Origin: Jiangella asiatica | Lineage (GTDB): Bacteria > Actinomycetota > Actinomycetes > Jiangellales > Jiangellaceae | Direction of reading: 5' to 3' | Assembly (NCBI RefSeq): GCF_004349065.1 | Contig: NZ_SMKZ01000025.1 | Span: forward strand, 25,044-89,043 | Length of the DNA: 64,000 bases | Shown: piece by piece, positions 49,960 through 59,489 of the stretch | Layout: each line of letters starts with the position of its first letter | Numbering within the stretch: the first letter of the stretch is position 1 | Notes under the pieces: model-generated | What the model saw: the letters and a program-made list of their open reading frames with translations, nothing else | Told to the model about the DNA's origin: nothing | Databases searched by the model: none | Program-made: the position numbers and the translations under genes

Positions 49960-51012
49960 TCAGTACGTCATCCCGAGCGCCGACTGGACCTCGTCCAGCG
50001 TGCGCGACGCCACCTCGGTCGCGCGTCGCGCCCCGGCAGCCAGCAGCGACTCCACCAGGCCGGGCTCGGCGGCCAGCGCGGCCCGCCGCTCGCGCACCGG
50101 CCGCAGCTCCTCGTTCACGGCCTCGGTGACCAGCGCCTTCAGCGCTGCCGAGCCGCGTCCGCCCACCGACTCCGCCACCTCCGACGGCGACTTGCGCAGG
50201 CACAGGGCGGCCAGCAGCACCAGTGACGACACCCCGGGCCGGCCGACGGGGTCGTAGGTGACGGTCCGCTCGGCGTCGGTGACCGAGCGCTTGATCTGCC
50301 GCGCGGTCTCGTCCGCCGTCGCCTTCAGGGCGATCGCGTTGCCGCGGCTCTTGCTCATCTTGCGCCCGTCGACGCCGAGCAGCCGGGGCGCCGGTGACAA
50401 CAGCGCCTGCGGCTCGCCGAACACGACCCGCCCGCCGGCGTAGCGCTCGTTGAACCGGCGCGCGATCAGCCGGGTCTGCTCGACGTGCGGCAGCTGATCG
50501 TCGCCGACGGGCACGAGGGTGCCGTGGCAGAACAGGATGTCGGCGGCCTGGTGCACCGGGTAGGTGAGCAGCAGGCCACTGATCGAGCCGATGCCCGCGG
50601 CCTGCGCCTCGTCCTTCACGGTCGGGTTGCGCTGCAGCTCCGCCACCGTCGTGAGGGACAGGAACGGCAGCAGCAGCTGGTTCAGGGCCGGCACGGCACT
50701 GTGCGCGAAGATCGTCGCGGCGTCCGGGTCGATGCCGGCGGCGAGGTTGTCCAGCACCACCTCCCGCGCGTTGGCGGCGATCTCGCCGGGTGACAGCCGG
50801 TCGGTGATCACTTGGTAGTCGGCGACGACGAGGTAGGTCTCGACACCCTGGCGCTGCAGCCGCACCCGGTTGACCAGGGTGCCGAAGTAGTGCCCGAGGT
50901 GCAGCGGCCCGGTCGGCCGGTCGCCGGTGAGGACGCGGTGGCGCGATGGGTCGGCGGCGACGTCGGCCGGGTCGGCCAGCAGGGGCGTGTCGAGGACGGT
51001 AGTGATGGTCAC
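49960..51012 (-). CDS. trpS: Tryptophanyl-tRNA synthetase
   Basis: 350-residue class I synthetase that charges tRNA-Trp. The nucleotide motif is PLHLGHYFG (HIGH equivalent), the tryptophan pocket region includes YQVITDRL and PVGDDQLPHVEQTR, and the KMSKS loop is GRKMSKSRGN. Length is normal. The GTG at 51012 has GGAG about 7 nt upstream. It lacks clear neighbours in an operon. One copy in the window; actinobacteria often have a second, drug-resistant TrpRS, so this need not be the only one. Confidence 0.97.
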   Translation of the reverse strand: MTITTVLDTPLLADPADVAADPSRHRVLTGDRPTGPLHLGHYFGTLVNRVRLQRQGVETYLVVADYQVITDRLSPGEIAANAREVVLDNLAAGIDPDAATIFAHSAVPALNQLLLPFLSLTTVAELQRNPTVKDEAQAAGIGSISGLLLTYPVHQAADILFCHGTLVPVGDDQLPHVEQTRLIARRFNERYAGGRVVFGEPQALLSPAPRLLGVDGRKMSKSRGNAIALKATADETARQIKRSVTDAERTVTYDPVGRPGVSSLVLLAALCLRKSPSEVAESVGGRGSAALKALVTEAVNEELRPVRERRAALAAEPGLVESLLAAGARRATEVASRTLDEVQSALGMTY

Positions 51013-51168
51013 GCTGCTCTCCGATCGGTGGGCAGGCCACCGCGAGAGCTGTCACCGAGCCGGCCGCCGTCGCGGCGGCCGATGGACATGCTGAGGTGGG
51101 CCGCCTACGAGGGCAGCCACCACACCAGCACGAGAGTTCTCACCCGATCAGGATACCCGCCGGCGGTT

Positions 51169-51714
51169 TCAGCCGATGGGCGCGCAGGTGGCACCGAGCT
51201 CCGTGACACCCGCGACGAACGCCGTCGTCAGCGCCGAGGCCTCGGTGAGCTGTTCCGCGGCGGGCGCTTCCGGGCTCTCTGCCAGCGCGCCCCACGCCTC
51301 GGCGGCCTGCTCGCCGGCGGCGACGGCGGCGGCCGCACGTTCCTGCTCGGCGTCGTCGGACGGCAGCGGCACCTGACGGACACCGGTCACCAGCGCGTGC
51401 GTCCCGTCGCTGGCCGCGCCGAGATTGGCGGCGTCGACCCGGACCTGCGGATTCTCGGCCATCACCGGGTGCTCGGCGGCGACCGTGGTGCACGCGTCAG
51501 TGACACCGGTGGCCCAGTCGGCCAGCGTGCCCTCCGGGGGCGGCAGCCCGTCCGACGCCGACCCGTCGGAGCCACCGTCGCTCGTCGCCACGAGATACAC
51601 CCCGAGGAGGGCGGCCACCAGCAAGAATGCCGCCGTGACGGCGAGCGTGAGCGCGGTGCGGCGCTGTGGTTCGCTGTGGGCGACAGCCGAGGGGACATCC
51701 TCGAGCAGCTTCAC
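51169..51714 (-). CDS. Hypothetical membrane-anchored protein
   Basis: 181 residues. One membrane segment near the N-terminus (TLAVTAAFLLVAALLGVYLVA, about 23-43) is followed by a Ser/Gly/Asp linker and an Ala-rich helical domain outside the membrane with two cysteines (DACTTVAAEH and ATCAPIG) that could form a disulfide. No family recognised. GTG 51714 has GGAGGAA about 8 nt upstream. It is a likely secreted-domain protein; no operon context helps. Confidence 0.8.
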   Translation of the reverse strand: MKLLEDVPSAVAHSEPQRRTALTLAVTAAFLLVAALLGVYLVATSDGGSDGSASDGLPPPEGTLADWATGVTDACTTVAAEHPVMAENPQVRVDAANLGAASDGTHALVTGVRQVPLPSDDAEQERAAAAVAAGEQAAEAWGALAESPEAPAAEQLTEASALTTAFVAGVTELGATCAPIG

Positions 51715-51965
51715 GGCACATTCCTCCGAGCCGGGTCTTTCGCCGGCGGCACGGCCGCCGGAACCCATTTGCCCCCCGTGGACCGGCGCCACTCTAGGCC
51801 ATCACGGCCCGAAACGTCAGGGTACCCGGCCACCCGCCCGGCCATCTCGACGGCGAACAGCACGGCGAAGAATTTCGCGATACCCACCCCGGTGCCCGCC
51901 CAAACCTCCACGACCCACGGCTTGCCTCCACAAATGCGCGCGATCGGCGAACTACCCTCCGGGGT

Positions 51966-54900
51966 GTGAGGCAACCGGAGGTCACCGCCGGCCCGGTCCC
52001 GACGCGCGCGGAGCTCGTCGCCCAGGCCGTCGAGCAGTGGAGCAGCGACCTGGCCGTCCTGGGCGGACGGGATCCGTTGCTGTCGTACCGCGACCTCAAG
52101 GTGGGCACGCTCGACCTCGCCGCCGCCGAACCCGAGGCCCGCCGGCAGCTGCTGGAGGGCCAGCCGGTCCTGGTGTCCAAGCTGTTCCCGTACGAGCCGC
52201 TGCGCACGTCCGCGCTGCGCTCGGTGCGGGCCATCCGCGACAAGTCCCGCGAGCTCGCCGAGGAGCGCGGCCTGGCCACGTGCTTCCTCGCCGTCGGCAT
52301 CGCCACCTGGGCCAACCCGTTCGCCGCCCGCCGGCCGACGGCCCCGGTGATGCTGCGATCGTCGACGGTCGAGGCGCGCGATCCGGCCGAGACCGACTTC
52401 ATCATCACCATCGCCGACGACCCGTTCGTCAACCCGGTGCTCCTGCACGCGCTGGACACCCAGCTCGGTCTGCGCTTCGCCACCGACGACCTTCGCGACC
52501 CCGCCGGCCGGCTGCGGTACGCGACCGTCGTCGAGCGGCTGCGGGAGTTCGCGCCGCCGCACGTCGTCGACGGGTTCGCCATCGCGCACCGCGCGGTGCT
52601 CGCGACGTTCACCACCGCGCCGCTGACGCTGACCCGCGACCTGGCCGCTCTCGGCGTCGACCTGCAGGAGCACGACGTGGTGGCCGCGCTGGCCGGCGAC
52701 GACGCCGCGCTCGGCGCCGTCGCCCGGGCCGGCGCCCCGGCCGACCTGCGGTTCCGCGCCCTCGACACCGACTCCGAGCAGGATGACGCCGTCGCGGCCG
52801 CCGCCGGCGACGGCCACCTGCGTATCGTCGCCGCTCCGGGCACCGGACGAACCCAGACGCTCGCGGCGCTGGTGGCGGAGCTGTCCGGACGCGGGCTGCG
52901 GGTGCTGGTCATCGGGGAGAAGCGGGCCGCGCTGGACGATCTCGTCGGGCGCTTGACCGCCGCCGGGCTGGGAGACTTGGTGCTGGACGCCGGCCGTACG
53001 CCGCCGGCCGACGCGGTGCGGCAGATCACCGAGACGGCGCGGCGGCTGTCGCAGAGCCGGCCCGGCGAGTTCGACCACGCCACGACGGGCGCGGCCGCGC
53101 AGCTCGCCGCTGAGCTCGACGCTTACCGTGACGCCATTCACAAGGTCCGCCAGCCCTGGGGGTCCACGGCGCACGAGGCGATGGTGCTGGTCGCGACCGC
53201 ACAGGAGTTCGCCAGGACCACGGCACGCGTCGACCCCGAGGTGCTGGCCCGGGCCGGCAGCACCGCGCACGTGCGAGTCCAGCTGCGCGACTTCGCCAAC
53301 ATCGAGGGCCTGACTCTCACCGAGAGCGGCTCACCGTGGTTCGGGTCGGACATCCCGTCGATCCGTATCGCCGACAGCATGCTGACCACCGTCACCGAGC
53401 TGCGGGAACGGTCGCTGCCGGCGCTGCGTGACGCCGCCACCCGCGCGGCCGTCGAGGTCGGCCTGGCCGGGCCGAGCACCGTCACCGAATGCCTGGACAC
53501 CGTCGACCTGCTGGCCGCCGTCAACCGGACCGTCGACCAGTTCGGCGCCCAGATCTGGGACGAGCCGCTCGGCGACCTGGCCATGGCCAGCGGCGACCGC
53601 GCCTACCGAACGCAGCACGCCGGCGGCGTCGGCTTCTTCGCCCGTCGCAAGCTGCGCCGCCGCCTCGGCGAGCTGACCGGTGCCACCGGGCGGCAGCACC
53701 GGCAGCGGCTGCACGACGGCCTGCTCGCTGCGCAGCAGCAGCTGGCCAGCTGGCGCGACCGCGCCCGCGACGGCAAGGCACCGCGCACCGGGCCGCACCT
53801 GCCGGACGCGATCGCCGCGGCCAAGGGGGTTCGGCACGACCTCGCCACGCTGGTCGCCGGCAACCCGCGCACCGCGGATCTGGAGAACCTGTCGTTCGCC
53901 GACGTCGCGAAGCGGCTGGATGAGCTGATCTCCGACAGCGGTCACCTGCGGGCGCTGCCGAGGCTCTACGAGCTGCAGGCCGAGCTCTCCGCCGCCGGCC
54001 TGGACGACCTGCTGGCCGAGCTGCGCCGCCGCGGCATGGGTGCCGAGCAGGTCGAGGCCGTCTTCGACTACGCCTGGTACTCCTCGCTGCTGGACCTGTG
54101 GCGCTCCACCGACCCCGCTCTCGGCCGGTTCGACCGGTTCGCGCACGACCGCCGGCTCGAGGAGTTCAGCGCCGCCGACATGGTCGAGGTGCGTGCCGCC
54201 GCCGGCCGGGTGCTCGAGGCGCGCCGGGAGCGCTTCGCCGCCGTCGCCGAGCAGCACGAAGGCCAGGCCGCGGTGCTGACGGAGTCTCCGGACGGCGCGC
54301 TGCCGGCCACCGCACTGGCACTGGTGGAGGAGGCGCCTGAGCTGGTGCTGGCCACCGTGCCGTGCTGGGTGGCCTCGCCGCTGTCGGTCGCGGACGTGCT
54401 GCCGGCGCGCCGGCTCTTCGACGTCGTGGTGGTCGAGGACGCCGGCCGGCTCGCCGTCGCCGAGGCGGTGCCGTCGTTGGCGCGCGGCGCCCGGATCGTG
54501 CTGTTCGATGACGACGAGGTCGCCCGGCCGCCGTTCACGACGGCGGTCGAGCCGGCACCGGACCCGGACGAGCACGAGGGACCGTGGGGCCAGGAGCCGC
54601 CCGCCTCCGTCGCCGACCTGCTCAAGGACGCCCTGCCGGAGCGGGTGCTCACCGGGATGCACCGGGTCCGTGACGACCGGCTGATCGGCTTCGCGGCACG
54701 CACCACGCACGCCGGCCGGCTCACGACGGTGCCCGGCGTCGGCGGTGCCGACCGTGTCACCATGGGCATCGTCGAGGCCGACCCGGTCGCCGACGACCCC
54801 ATCGACAGCTCGTCGGCCGAGGTCGCCCGCGTCGTCGAGGCGATCCTGGACCACGTGCGCACCCGTCCGCACGAGAGCCTCGGCGTCGTGACCCTCGGAC

Positions 54901-56102
54901 CGCGGCACGCCGAGCGGCTGGACGCGGCGCTGCGGCACGCGCTGATCCGTGCCCCCGAGGTCGCGCCCCACCTGCGTGGCGACCGCGCCGAGCCGTTCTT
55001 CATCAAGGACGTCGAGCGGGTCGCCGGCGATGTCCGCGACGCCATCATCCTCAGCCTGGGCTACGGCCGGTCGGTCGACGGACGCATCCTCTACCGCTTC
55101 GGCGCGCTGGGCCGCCCCGGCGGCGAGCGACGGCTGGCCGCGGCCACCATGTGCTCGCGCGAGCGGCTCACCGTCGTGGCTACGTTCGGTGCCGACGACC
55201 TCAGCCCGCGCCGGCTGACGACGCCCGGGGCGCAGGCCCTGGGCCGGTTCCTCTCCTACGCCCAGCACGGCGCGTCTCCGGACTGGGTCGAGGGCGGTAG
55301 CGACGGTTCCGGCGCGCCCGACCGGTCCGGCCTGCTGGCCGAGATGGTCGCGGACCGGCTGCGTGAGTCCGGCATCGCCGCCGAGGTGGTGGTCGGGTAC
55401 GGCGGGCCCGGCGGTGTCGCCGTCGCCGTCGCACACCCCACCCGCCGCAGCCGGTACGTGCTGGCCATCGAGACCGACGGCGAGACGTATGCCGCCCGGC
55501 ACAGCGCCCGCGAGCGGGAGCGGCTGCGGCAGAGCCACCTCACCCGGCTCGGCTGGACGGTGCATCGCGTCTGGTCGGCGGCGTGGGCGGCCGATCCCGA
55601 CGCCGAGACCGAGCGGCTGCTGGCCGCGTACGAGCAGGCGGTCTCCGACGCCGACGCCTACGACTGGGCGGTCGCCGCGGCCGAGGCGGACATCGTCGCC
55701 GGGATGCCCGAGGATGAGGCCGCGCAACCCGCGTCGTCGCCGGCCGGCAAGGTCGAGCGAGCCGGTGACAAAGACGATGACAACGACGGGGACGGCGGAG
55801 GAGCGCCGGGCGACCCGAAGGGCGGCCCTGACGCGGCGGATGCCGAGGATGCGGACCATGCGGAGCCGCACCGGCAGGGCGATCGCCCGCTCGTCGTCAG
55901 CGGCTGGCCGATCAGCGACTACACCCGCCGCGAGCTGGCCGCCGTCGCCCGCTGGGTGGAGTCCGACGGCATCGGGCGCGGCGTGGACGACGTGGTCGGC
56001 CTGATCGCCGGCGATCTCGGCCTGGACGCCGACGACGCACGCACCCACGACGTGCTGCGGCACGCGGTCCGGGTGGCCCGGGCCGGTTCGCCCGCGGCCT
56101 GA
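51966..56102 (+). CDS. Large SF1 helicase-like protein with decayed motifs and nuclease-like domain
   Basis: 1378 residues. The layout follows the DUF4011-type helicase/nuclease group: P-loop-like APGTGRTQT (about 289-297), motif II VVVVEDAGR (about 819-827), motif V ERVAGDVRDAIILSLGYGR (about 1017-1035), GGERRLAAATMCSRERL as motif VI, a Vsr-like nuclease region (YVLAIETDGETYAARHSA), and a C-terminal DUF3320-like helical domain. The P-loop Lys is Arg, motif V lacks Gln and motif VI lacks the usual TRAR, so ATPase activity is doubtful. GTG 51966 lacks a ribosome site; TACCCT at 51953 suggests a leaderless mRNA. An acidic linker lies near residues 1250-1300. Possible defence or DNA-repair role. 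Confidence 0.75.
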   Translation: MRQPEVTAGPVPTRAELVAQAVEQWSSDLAVLGGRDPLLSYRDLKVGTLDLAAAEPEARRQLLEGQPVLVSKLFPYEPLRTSALRSVRAIRDKSRELAEERGLATCFLAVGIATWANPFAARRPTAPVMLRSSTVEARDPAETDFIITIADDPFVNPVLLHALDTQLGLRFATDDLRDPAGRLRYATVVERLREFAPPHVVDGFAIAHRAVLATFTTAPLTLTRDLAALGVDLQEHDVVAALAGDDAALGAVARAGAPADLRFRALDTDSEQDDAVAAAAGDGHLRIVAAPGTGRTQTLAALVAELSGRGLRVLVIGEKRAALDDLVGRLTAAGLGDLVLDAGRTPPADAVRQITETARRLSQSRPGEFDHATTGAAAQLAAELDAYRDAIHKVRQPWGSTAHEAMVLVATAQEFARTTARVDPEVLARAGSTAHVRVQLRDFANIEGLTLTESGSPWFGSDIPSIRIADSMLTTVTELRERSLPALRDAATRAAVEVGLAGPSTVTECLDTVDLLAAVNRTVDQFGAQIWDEPLGDLAMASGDRAYRTQHAGGVGFFARRKLRRRLGELTGATGRQHRQRLHDGLLAAQQQLASWRDRARDGKAPRTGPHLPDAIAAAKGVRHDLATLVAGNPRTADLENLSFADVAKRLDELISDSGHLRALPRLYELQAELSAAGLDDLLAELRRRGMGAEQVEAVFDYAWYSSLLDLWRSTDPALGRFDRFAHDRRLEEFSAADMVEVRAAAGRVLEARRERFAAVAEQHEGQAAVLTESPDGALPATALALVEEAPELVLATVPCWVASPLSVADVLPARRLFDVVVVEDAGRLAVAEAVPSLARGARIVLFDDDEVARPPFTTAVEPAPDPDEHEGPWGQEPPASVADLLKDALPERVLTGMHRVRDDRLIGFAARTTHAGRLTTVPGVGGADRVTMGIVEADPVADDPIDSSSAEVARVVEAILDHVRTRPHESLGVVTLGPRHAERLDAALRHALIRAPEVAPHLRGDRAEPFFIKDVERVAGDVRDAIILSLGYGRSVDGRILYRFGALGRPGGERRLAAATMCSRERLTVVATFGADDLSPRRLTTPGAQALGRFLSYAQHGASPDWVEGGSDGSGAPDRSGLLAEMVADRLRESGIAAEVVVGYGGPGGVAVAVAHPTRRSRYVLAIETDGETYAARHSARERERLRQSHLTRLGWTVHRVWSAAWAADPDAETERLLAAYEQAVSDADAYDWAVAAAEADIVAGMPEDEAAQPASSPAGKVERAGDKDDDNDGDGGGAPGDPKGGPDAADAEDADHAEPHRQGDRPLVVSGWPISDYTRRELAAVARWVESDGIGRGVDDVVGLIAGDLGLDADDARTHDVLRHAVRVARAGSPAA

Positions 56103-56227
56103 GCCTGCCACCGTCGTCGTCGGTCGTTTCGCCGGTGCCTGCTTGGGTAAACCCGTGCCGGCACCACCATGCGGTGCTCTACGCTGGTGATCATCCAGCG
56201 AGTGTCGTTCAGGGGGAGCGGATCGCC

Positions 56228-56686
56228 GTGCGAGTCGCCGAGATCATGACCAGTGCCACCGTCACCGACTCGACCACGGGGACGTTGCGCAACGCGGCTG
56301 AGCAGATGTGGCGGCAGCAGCTCGGCTCCCTGGTCATCGTCGACGGCGACGCCCTGGTGGGTATCATCACCGAGCGCGACGTGCTGCGTGCGATGGCACG
56401 CGGCGCCGACCCGGACATCGAGCCGATCTCCGACGTCATGACCCGCGACGTCATCACCGTCTCGCCGGACACCCACGTGCGCGACGCCGCGCGGCTGATG
56501 GCGCAGCACTGGATCCGCCACCTGCCGATCGTCGACGCCGGCCGGCTTGTCGGCATCCTCAGCCAGCGCGACGTCACCGGCGTGTTCGCGGCACTCTGGC
56601 ACGAGACCGGCGCGCCCGAGATCGACGTGGACGGCTTGGTCCGCCAACGCCGCCTGGCCCGTGTCGAGGCCGGCGACCTGGACTGA
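56228..56686 (+). CDS. Tandem CBS-domain protein
   Basis: 152 residues that form a CBS pair: VRVAEIMTSATVTDSTT, then GIITERDVLRAMARG, and MTRDVITVSPDTHVRDAARL, then LVGILSQRDVTGVF. Such modules bind adenine nucleotides and usually sense energy state. No other domain is attached. The GTG at 56228 follows GGGGGAG by 10 nt. The next small gene starts 14 bp after its stop, so they are co-transcribed. Confidence 0.9.
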   Translation: MRVAEIMTSATVTDSTTGTLRNAAEQMWRQQLGSLVIVDGDALVGIITERDVLRAMARGADPDIEPISDVMTRDVITVSPDTHVRDAARLMAQHWIRHLPIVDAGRLVGILSQRDVTGVFAALWHETGAPEIDVDGLVRQRRLARVEAGDLD

Positions 56687-56699
56687 GGAAGGAGCTGAC

Positions 56700-56837
56700 A
56701 TGACCAGCGGAACGGGGTGGGAAGACGACTTCGACGTCCTGCCCGACACAACCACCGACGAGCGGCCCACGGGCTGGGGCGACGACGACAGCTCCAACGA
56801 CTCACGGCTGCTCGAGGAACGCCCGCCGCATTGGTGA
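56700..56837 (+). CDS. Small acidic conserved protein (45 aa)
   Basis: 45 residues, strongly acidic, ending in SRLLEERPPHW. The pattern WEDDFDVLP, WGDDDSSNDSRLLEERPPHW recalls a small actinobacterial protein that I have seen often but whose function is unknown. AAGGAG 6 nt before the ATG is a very good ribosome site, and the preceding CBS gene ends 14 bp upstream. Too short for most annotation thresholds but well supported. Confidence 0.75.
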   Translation: MTSGTGWEDDFDVLPDTTTDERPTGWGDDDSSNDSRLLEERPPHW

Positions 56838-56916
56838 GCCGCCGCGACGCCCTAAGCTACTCACCAGCTTTCCAGGTGTGACAGGCCGGGTGTGACAGCG
56901 ACCGGAAGGGCGAGCG

Positions 56917-57363
56917 GTGGCGAGCGACGCGACGGAACGGCTGTTCCGCGAGGCCGACACCCAGCTCGCAACGCAGAGCGCCCGTGCCGAGGCGCTCGCG
57001 ACGCGCTCGGGCACGCTGGTGGCCGCCATCGCCGTCGCTGCCTCGCTGCTCGCCGCGGTCACCGACGACGACGCACGGGGCGGCTGGTTGTGGGGCGCCT
57101 TCGTCTTCCTCGGCGCCTCGGCCGTGACGGGCATCCTGGTGCTGTGCATGGCGCGGCTCGCCCCGGGTCCCGCGGCCACGCAGCTGGTCCGCTGGGCGGG
57201 CACGAGCGACGGCGATATCCTCGGTGACCTGTTCGCGGTGAAGGTGCTGACGGTCGAGGCGAACAGAGCGGTGCTCGCCCGGGTGGAGCTGATGTTCTAC
57301 ACGCAGGCCGTGCTGGCCGCCGTCGCCACGGGCGTGACGTTGTTCGTCGTGGGGAAGTCGTGA
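56917..57363 (+). CDS. Hypothetical membrane protein
   Basis: 148 residues with three predicted membrane helices: TLVAAIAVAASLLAAV (about 33-48), WGAFVFLGASAVTGILVLCM and AVLAAVATGVTLFVVG near the C-terminus. A helical, polar N-terminus precedes them. This layout is loosely like SLATT-type membrane effectors, but I see no nucleotide-sensing partner, so I do not assign it. GTG 56917 follows GGAAGGG. The next gene starts 4 bp after its stop. Confidence 0.7.
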   Translation: MASDATERLFREADTQLATQSARAEALATRSGTLVAAIAVAASLLAAVTDDDARGGWLWGAFVFLGASAVTGILVLCMARLAPGPAATQLVRWAGTSDGDILGDLFAVKVLTVEANRAVLARVELMFYTQAVLAAVATGVTLFVVGKS

Positions 57364-57366
57364 GCC

Positions 57367-58224
57367 ATGGGTGCTGACATCGTGGAGCCGGAGCCAGGTG
57401 GTCCGCTGCTCGACGCGAGCGCGCTGGAGCGCAGCCGGGTGCGCCCGCGATCCCGGGCGGGCCGGCTGTTCGGGCTGGCCGACAAGGACGTCGTGCGGGC
57501 GAAGCAGCAGCTGATGGCGGTGATCGAGGAACCATCGACGGTTCGTTCCAGCCTGTCGTCATCGCATCGGACGGTAGCCGGCGGAGCGTCCGCCGAGGAC
57601 GAGGCAACGGCCGGCGAGCAGCGGGCGGACGCTGCCGATGCCCCCGACACAGGCAGCGGGCCGGTTCTGTACGACGACCCGCCTCCGCTGCGCGATGCGA
57701 CCGGCCGAGGGTACGCCGGCCCGACCGCGTGCATCGTCGCCGCCATCACCTACCGGCAGCTGGATCATTGGGCTCGCATCGGTCTGGTCCGGCCGAGCCT
57801 TCGGGCGGACGACGCGTCCCGCGAGCGGCGGCTGTACTCGGTACCGGACCTGGTCCTGCTGCGGCTGGTCAAACGGCTGCTGGATGGTGGCGCATCGCTC
57901 TCGCGGAGCCGCGCCGTCCTGGACGACCTGCGTAGCCGGGATGTCGCAACGTGGGCGCGGTGGGTCGTGCTGATCGACGGGGACACGATCCGGTTCCTCG
58001 ACGACCCCGACGAGCTCGTCGACATCATGGAGCGTCAGCCTCCGGAGTTCAGCCTCGCCCTCAGTACCCTCGTCCGCCAGGTCGAGGACGACCTCGCCGA
58101 CGTCCTGCCCGACGTCGTCGGCCCGGCCGATCAGCCGCACCCGGGCGAGGCGCCGCCCAGCGCCGGCCGCACCGAGCGGCGCGCCGCCGGCCACGGAGAA
58201 CCACCGCCGCGTCAGGCCGGCTGA
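57367..58224 (+). CDS. MerR-family-like DNA-binding protein with internal helix-turn-helix
   Basis: 285 residues. The MerR-like winged helix sits in the middle (about 125-200): AITYRQLDHWARIGLVRPSL, RRLYSVPDLVLLRLVKRLLDG, then SLSRSRAVLDDLRSRD. Long polar N-terminal (1-115) and C-terminal (about 245-285) extensions are of low complexity, and the C-terminus has an effector-like helical part (DELVDIMERQ). It starts 4 bp after the membrane protein gene. No target or effector is evident. Confidence 0.75.
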   Translation: MGADIVEPEPGGPLLDASALERSRVRPRSRAGRLFGLADKDVVRAKQQLMAVIEEPSTVRSSLSSSHRTVAGGASAEDEATAGEQRADAADAPDTGSGPVLYDDPPPLRDATGRGYAGPTACIVAAITYRQLDHWARIGLVRPSLRADDASRERRLYSVPDLVLLRLVKRLLDGGASLSRSRAVLDDLRSRDVATWARWVVLIDGDTIRFLDDPDELVDIMERQPPEFSLALSTLVRQVEDDLADVLPDVVGPADQPHPGEAPPSAGRTERRAAGHGEPPPRQAG

Positions 58225-58275
58225 TCCACGGGCGACTGGACGCGGCCGCCGCCGGCCGTCGATGTCACTGTGGGC

Positions 58276-58665
58276 TCAGACGCGGTTGCGGAGCTCGTCG
58301 CGGATCTCGCGGAGCAGCAGGATCTCCTCCGCCGGCACCGCCTCCTCCTCGGACTCGGGCTCCTGGGCTTTGCGCTCACGCAGCTTGTTGATCGGGATCA
58401 CGATGAAGAAGTAGATGGCCGCTGCGACGCAGAGGAAGTTGAACAACGCGTCGAGGATCAGGCCGATCGAGAACTGCGCCCCGTTGATCTCGAAGCTGGC
58501 CACCTGTGTCAGATCCGGCTCACCGAAGATGGCGGCGATCAGCGGGTTGACGAACCCGTTGACGATGGCGTTGATGACGAGGGTGAACGCAGCCCCGATG
58601 ACGACGGCGACGGCCAGGTCGACGACGTTGCCCCTGCTGATGAAGTCCCTGAAACCCTTGAGCAC
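58276..58665 (-). CDS. mscL: Large-conductance mechanosensitive channel
   Basis: 129 residues, a standard MscL: N-terminal amphipathic helix MLKGFRDFISRGNVVDLAVA, TM1 with the glycine-rich pore lining VVIGAAFTLVINAIVNGFV, a periplasmic loop with GAQFSIG, TM2 (LNFLCVAAAIYFFIVIPI) and a cytoplasmic acidic tail with a bundled helix (ILLLREIRDELRNRV). It releases solutes when membrane tension rises. Convergent with the MerR-like gene, with a 51-bp gap. Confidence 0.97.
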   Translation of the reverse strand: MLKGFRDFISRGNVVDLAVAVVIGAAFTLVINAIVNGFVNPLIAAIFGEPDLTQVASFEINGAQFSIGLILDALFNFLCVAAAIYFFIVIPINKLRERKAQEPESEEEAVPAEEILLLREIRDELRNRV

Positions 58666-58728
58666 GGCTAACCCTTCCTTGCGCCGATGTGCGACCGCGC
58701 CACACCATAGCCGCTGGATGTTGCCGAG

Positions 58729-59373
58729 TCAGGGAAATCGCGCGGCCGCGACGGTGAACGTGAGCCGAGCGGCGACCGCGGCCGCTGCCAGGTCCGCGGC
58801 CTGCTCGGGTGTGGCCGCGACCATCAGCAGCGCACCCTCGGCGAGGGCGCCCTCCGCGGCCGGCGGCACGGCGAGCACGGGCACGCCGGCGGCCACCACC
58901 GCGGCGCCGTCGATCGTGGTGGTGCCGTCGAGTGAGGTGGCGAGCAGGTCGATGCGGTCGCCGGCACGCAGGTAGCCCGCCGCACCGGCGTCGGCCACCC
59001 GGACCGGCGCGGCGACCAGCTCGGCGCCCCAACCGGCCAGCAGCCCGGGCCCGAGCAGGCGACGGTCGGTCAAGGGCTCGCCGGCGCGGACCGGTCCGGC
59101 GAGCAGCGCTCCGGTGGCGTCGGCGTGGCTGACCAGGCCGGACGGCACGGCGTCGGGCGGCAGCCGGGCGACGGCGAGGTCGGCGTCGGTGAGCCGGCTA
59201 CCGCCGTCCAGGTCGCTGGCGGCCACGAGGACGTCGATGGTGGTCGGCGGGGACGGCGAGGCGGCCTCGATGGCCAGCGCGACCGCGGCGGCGGCCAGTC
59301 CGCCCGCGAGCAGCCGGCGATGCCAGCCGACGGTGCGGGCCAGGCGTTGGAGAGCGGGCCGGATGTCGTCCAT
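58729..59373 (-). CDS. SAF-domain (CpaB-like) protein
   Basis: 214 residues: a membrane segment (LLAGGLAAAAVALAIEAAS, about 21-39) then a SAF domain (about 45-120: VLVAASDLDGGSRLTDADL, VRAGEPLTDRRL) and a RcpC/CpaB-like domain (LRAGDRIDLLATSL, about 130-215). CpaB-like proteins belong to Flp/Tad pilus assembly, but no other tad genes are nearby, so the role is not fixed. The following repeat element and fmdB gene separate it from the next gene. Confidence 0.85.
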   Translation of the reverse strand: MDDIRPALQRLARTVGWHRRLLAGGLAAAAVALAIEAASPSPPTTIDVLVAASDLDGGSRLTDADLAVARLPPDAVPSGLVSHADATGALLAGPVRAGEPLTDRRLLGPGLLAGWGAELVAAPVRVADAGAAGYLRAGDRIDLLATSLDGTTTIDGAAVVAAGVPVLAVPPAAEGALAEGALLMVAATPEQAADLAAAAVAARLTFTVAAARFP

Positions 59374-59489
59374 GGTCTCCGACGCTAAGTGCCCGCGACG
59401 CCTGGGAAGCGGTTGTCCACAGGGCGAATCCGACGAGTTTGCGCCGCGCCGTCACCGCCATCACCCAGGCTGTTCGTGAACCGGACCCG

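Noticed and set aside
56917..58224. Membrane protein plus MerR-like gene as a CBASS/Pycsar-type defence pair
   Set aside because: No nucleotide cyclase, no sensor domain and no effector motif; the second gene is a MerR-like DNA-binding protein.
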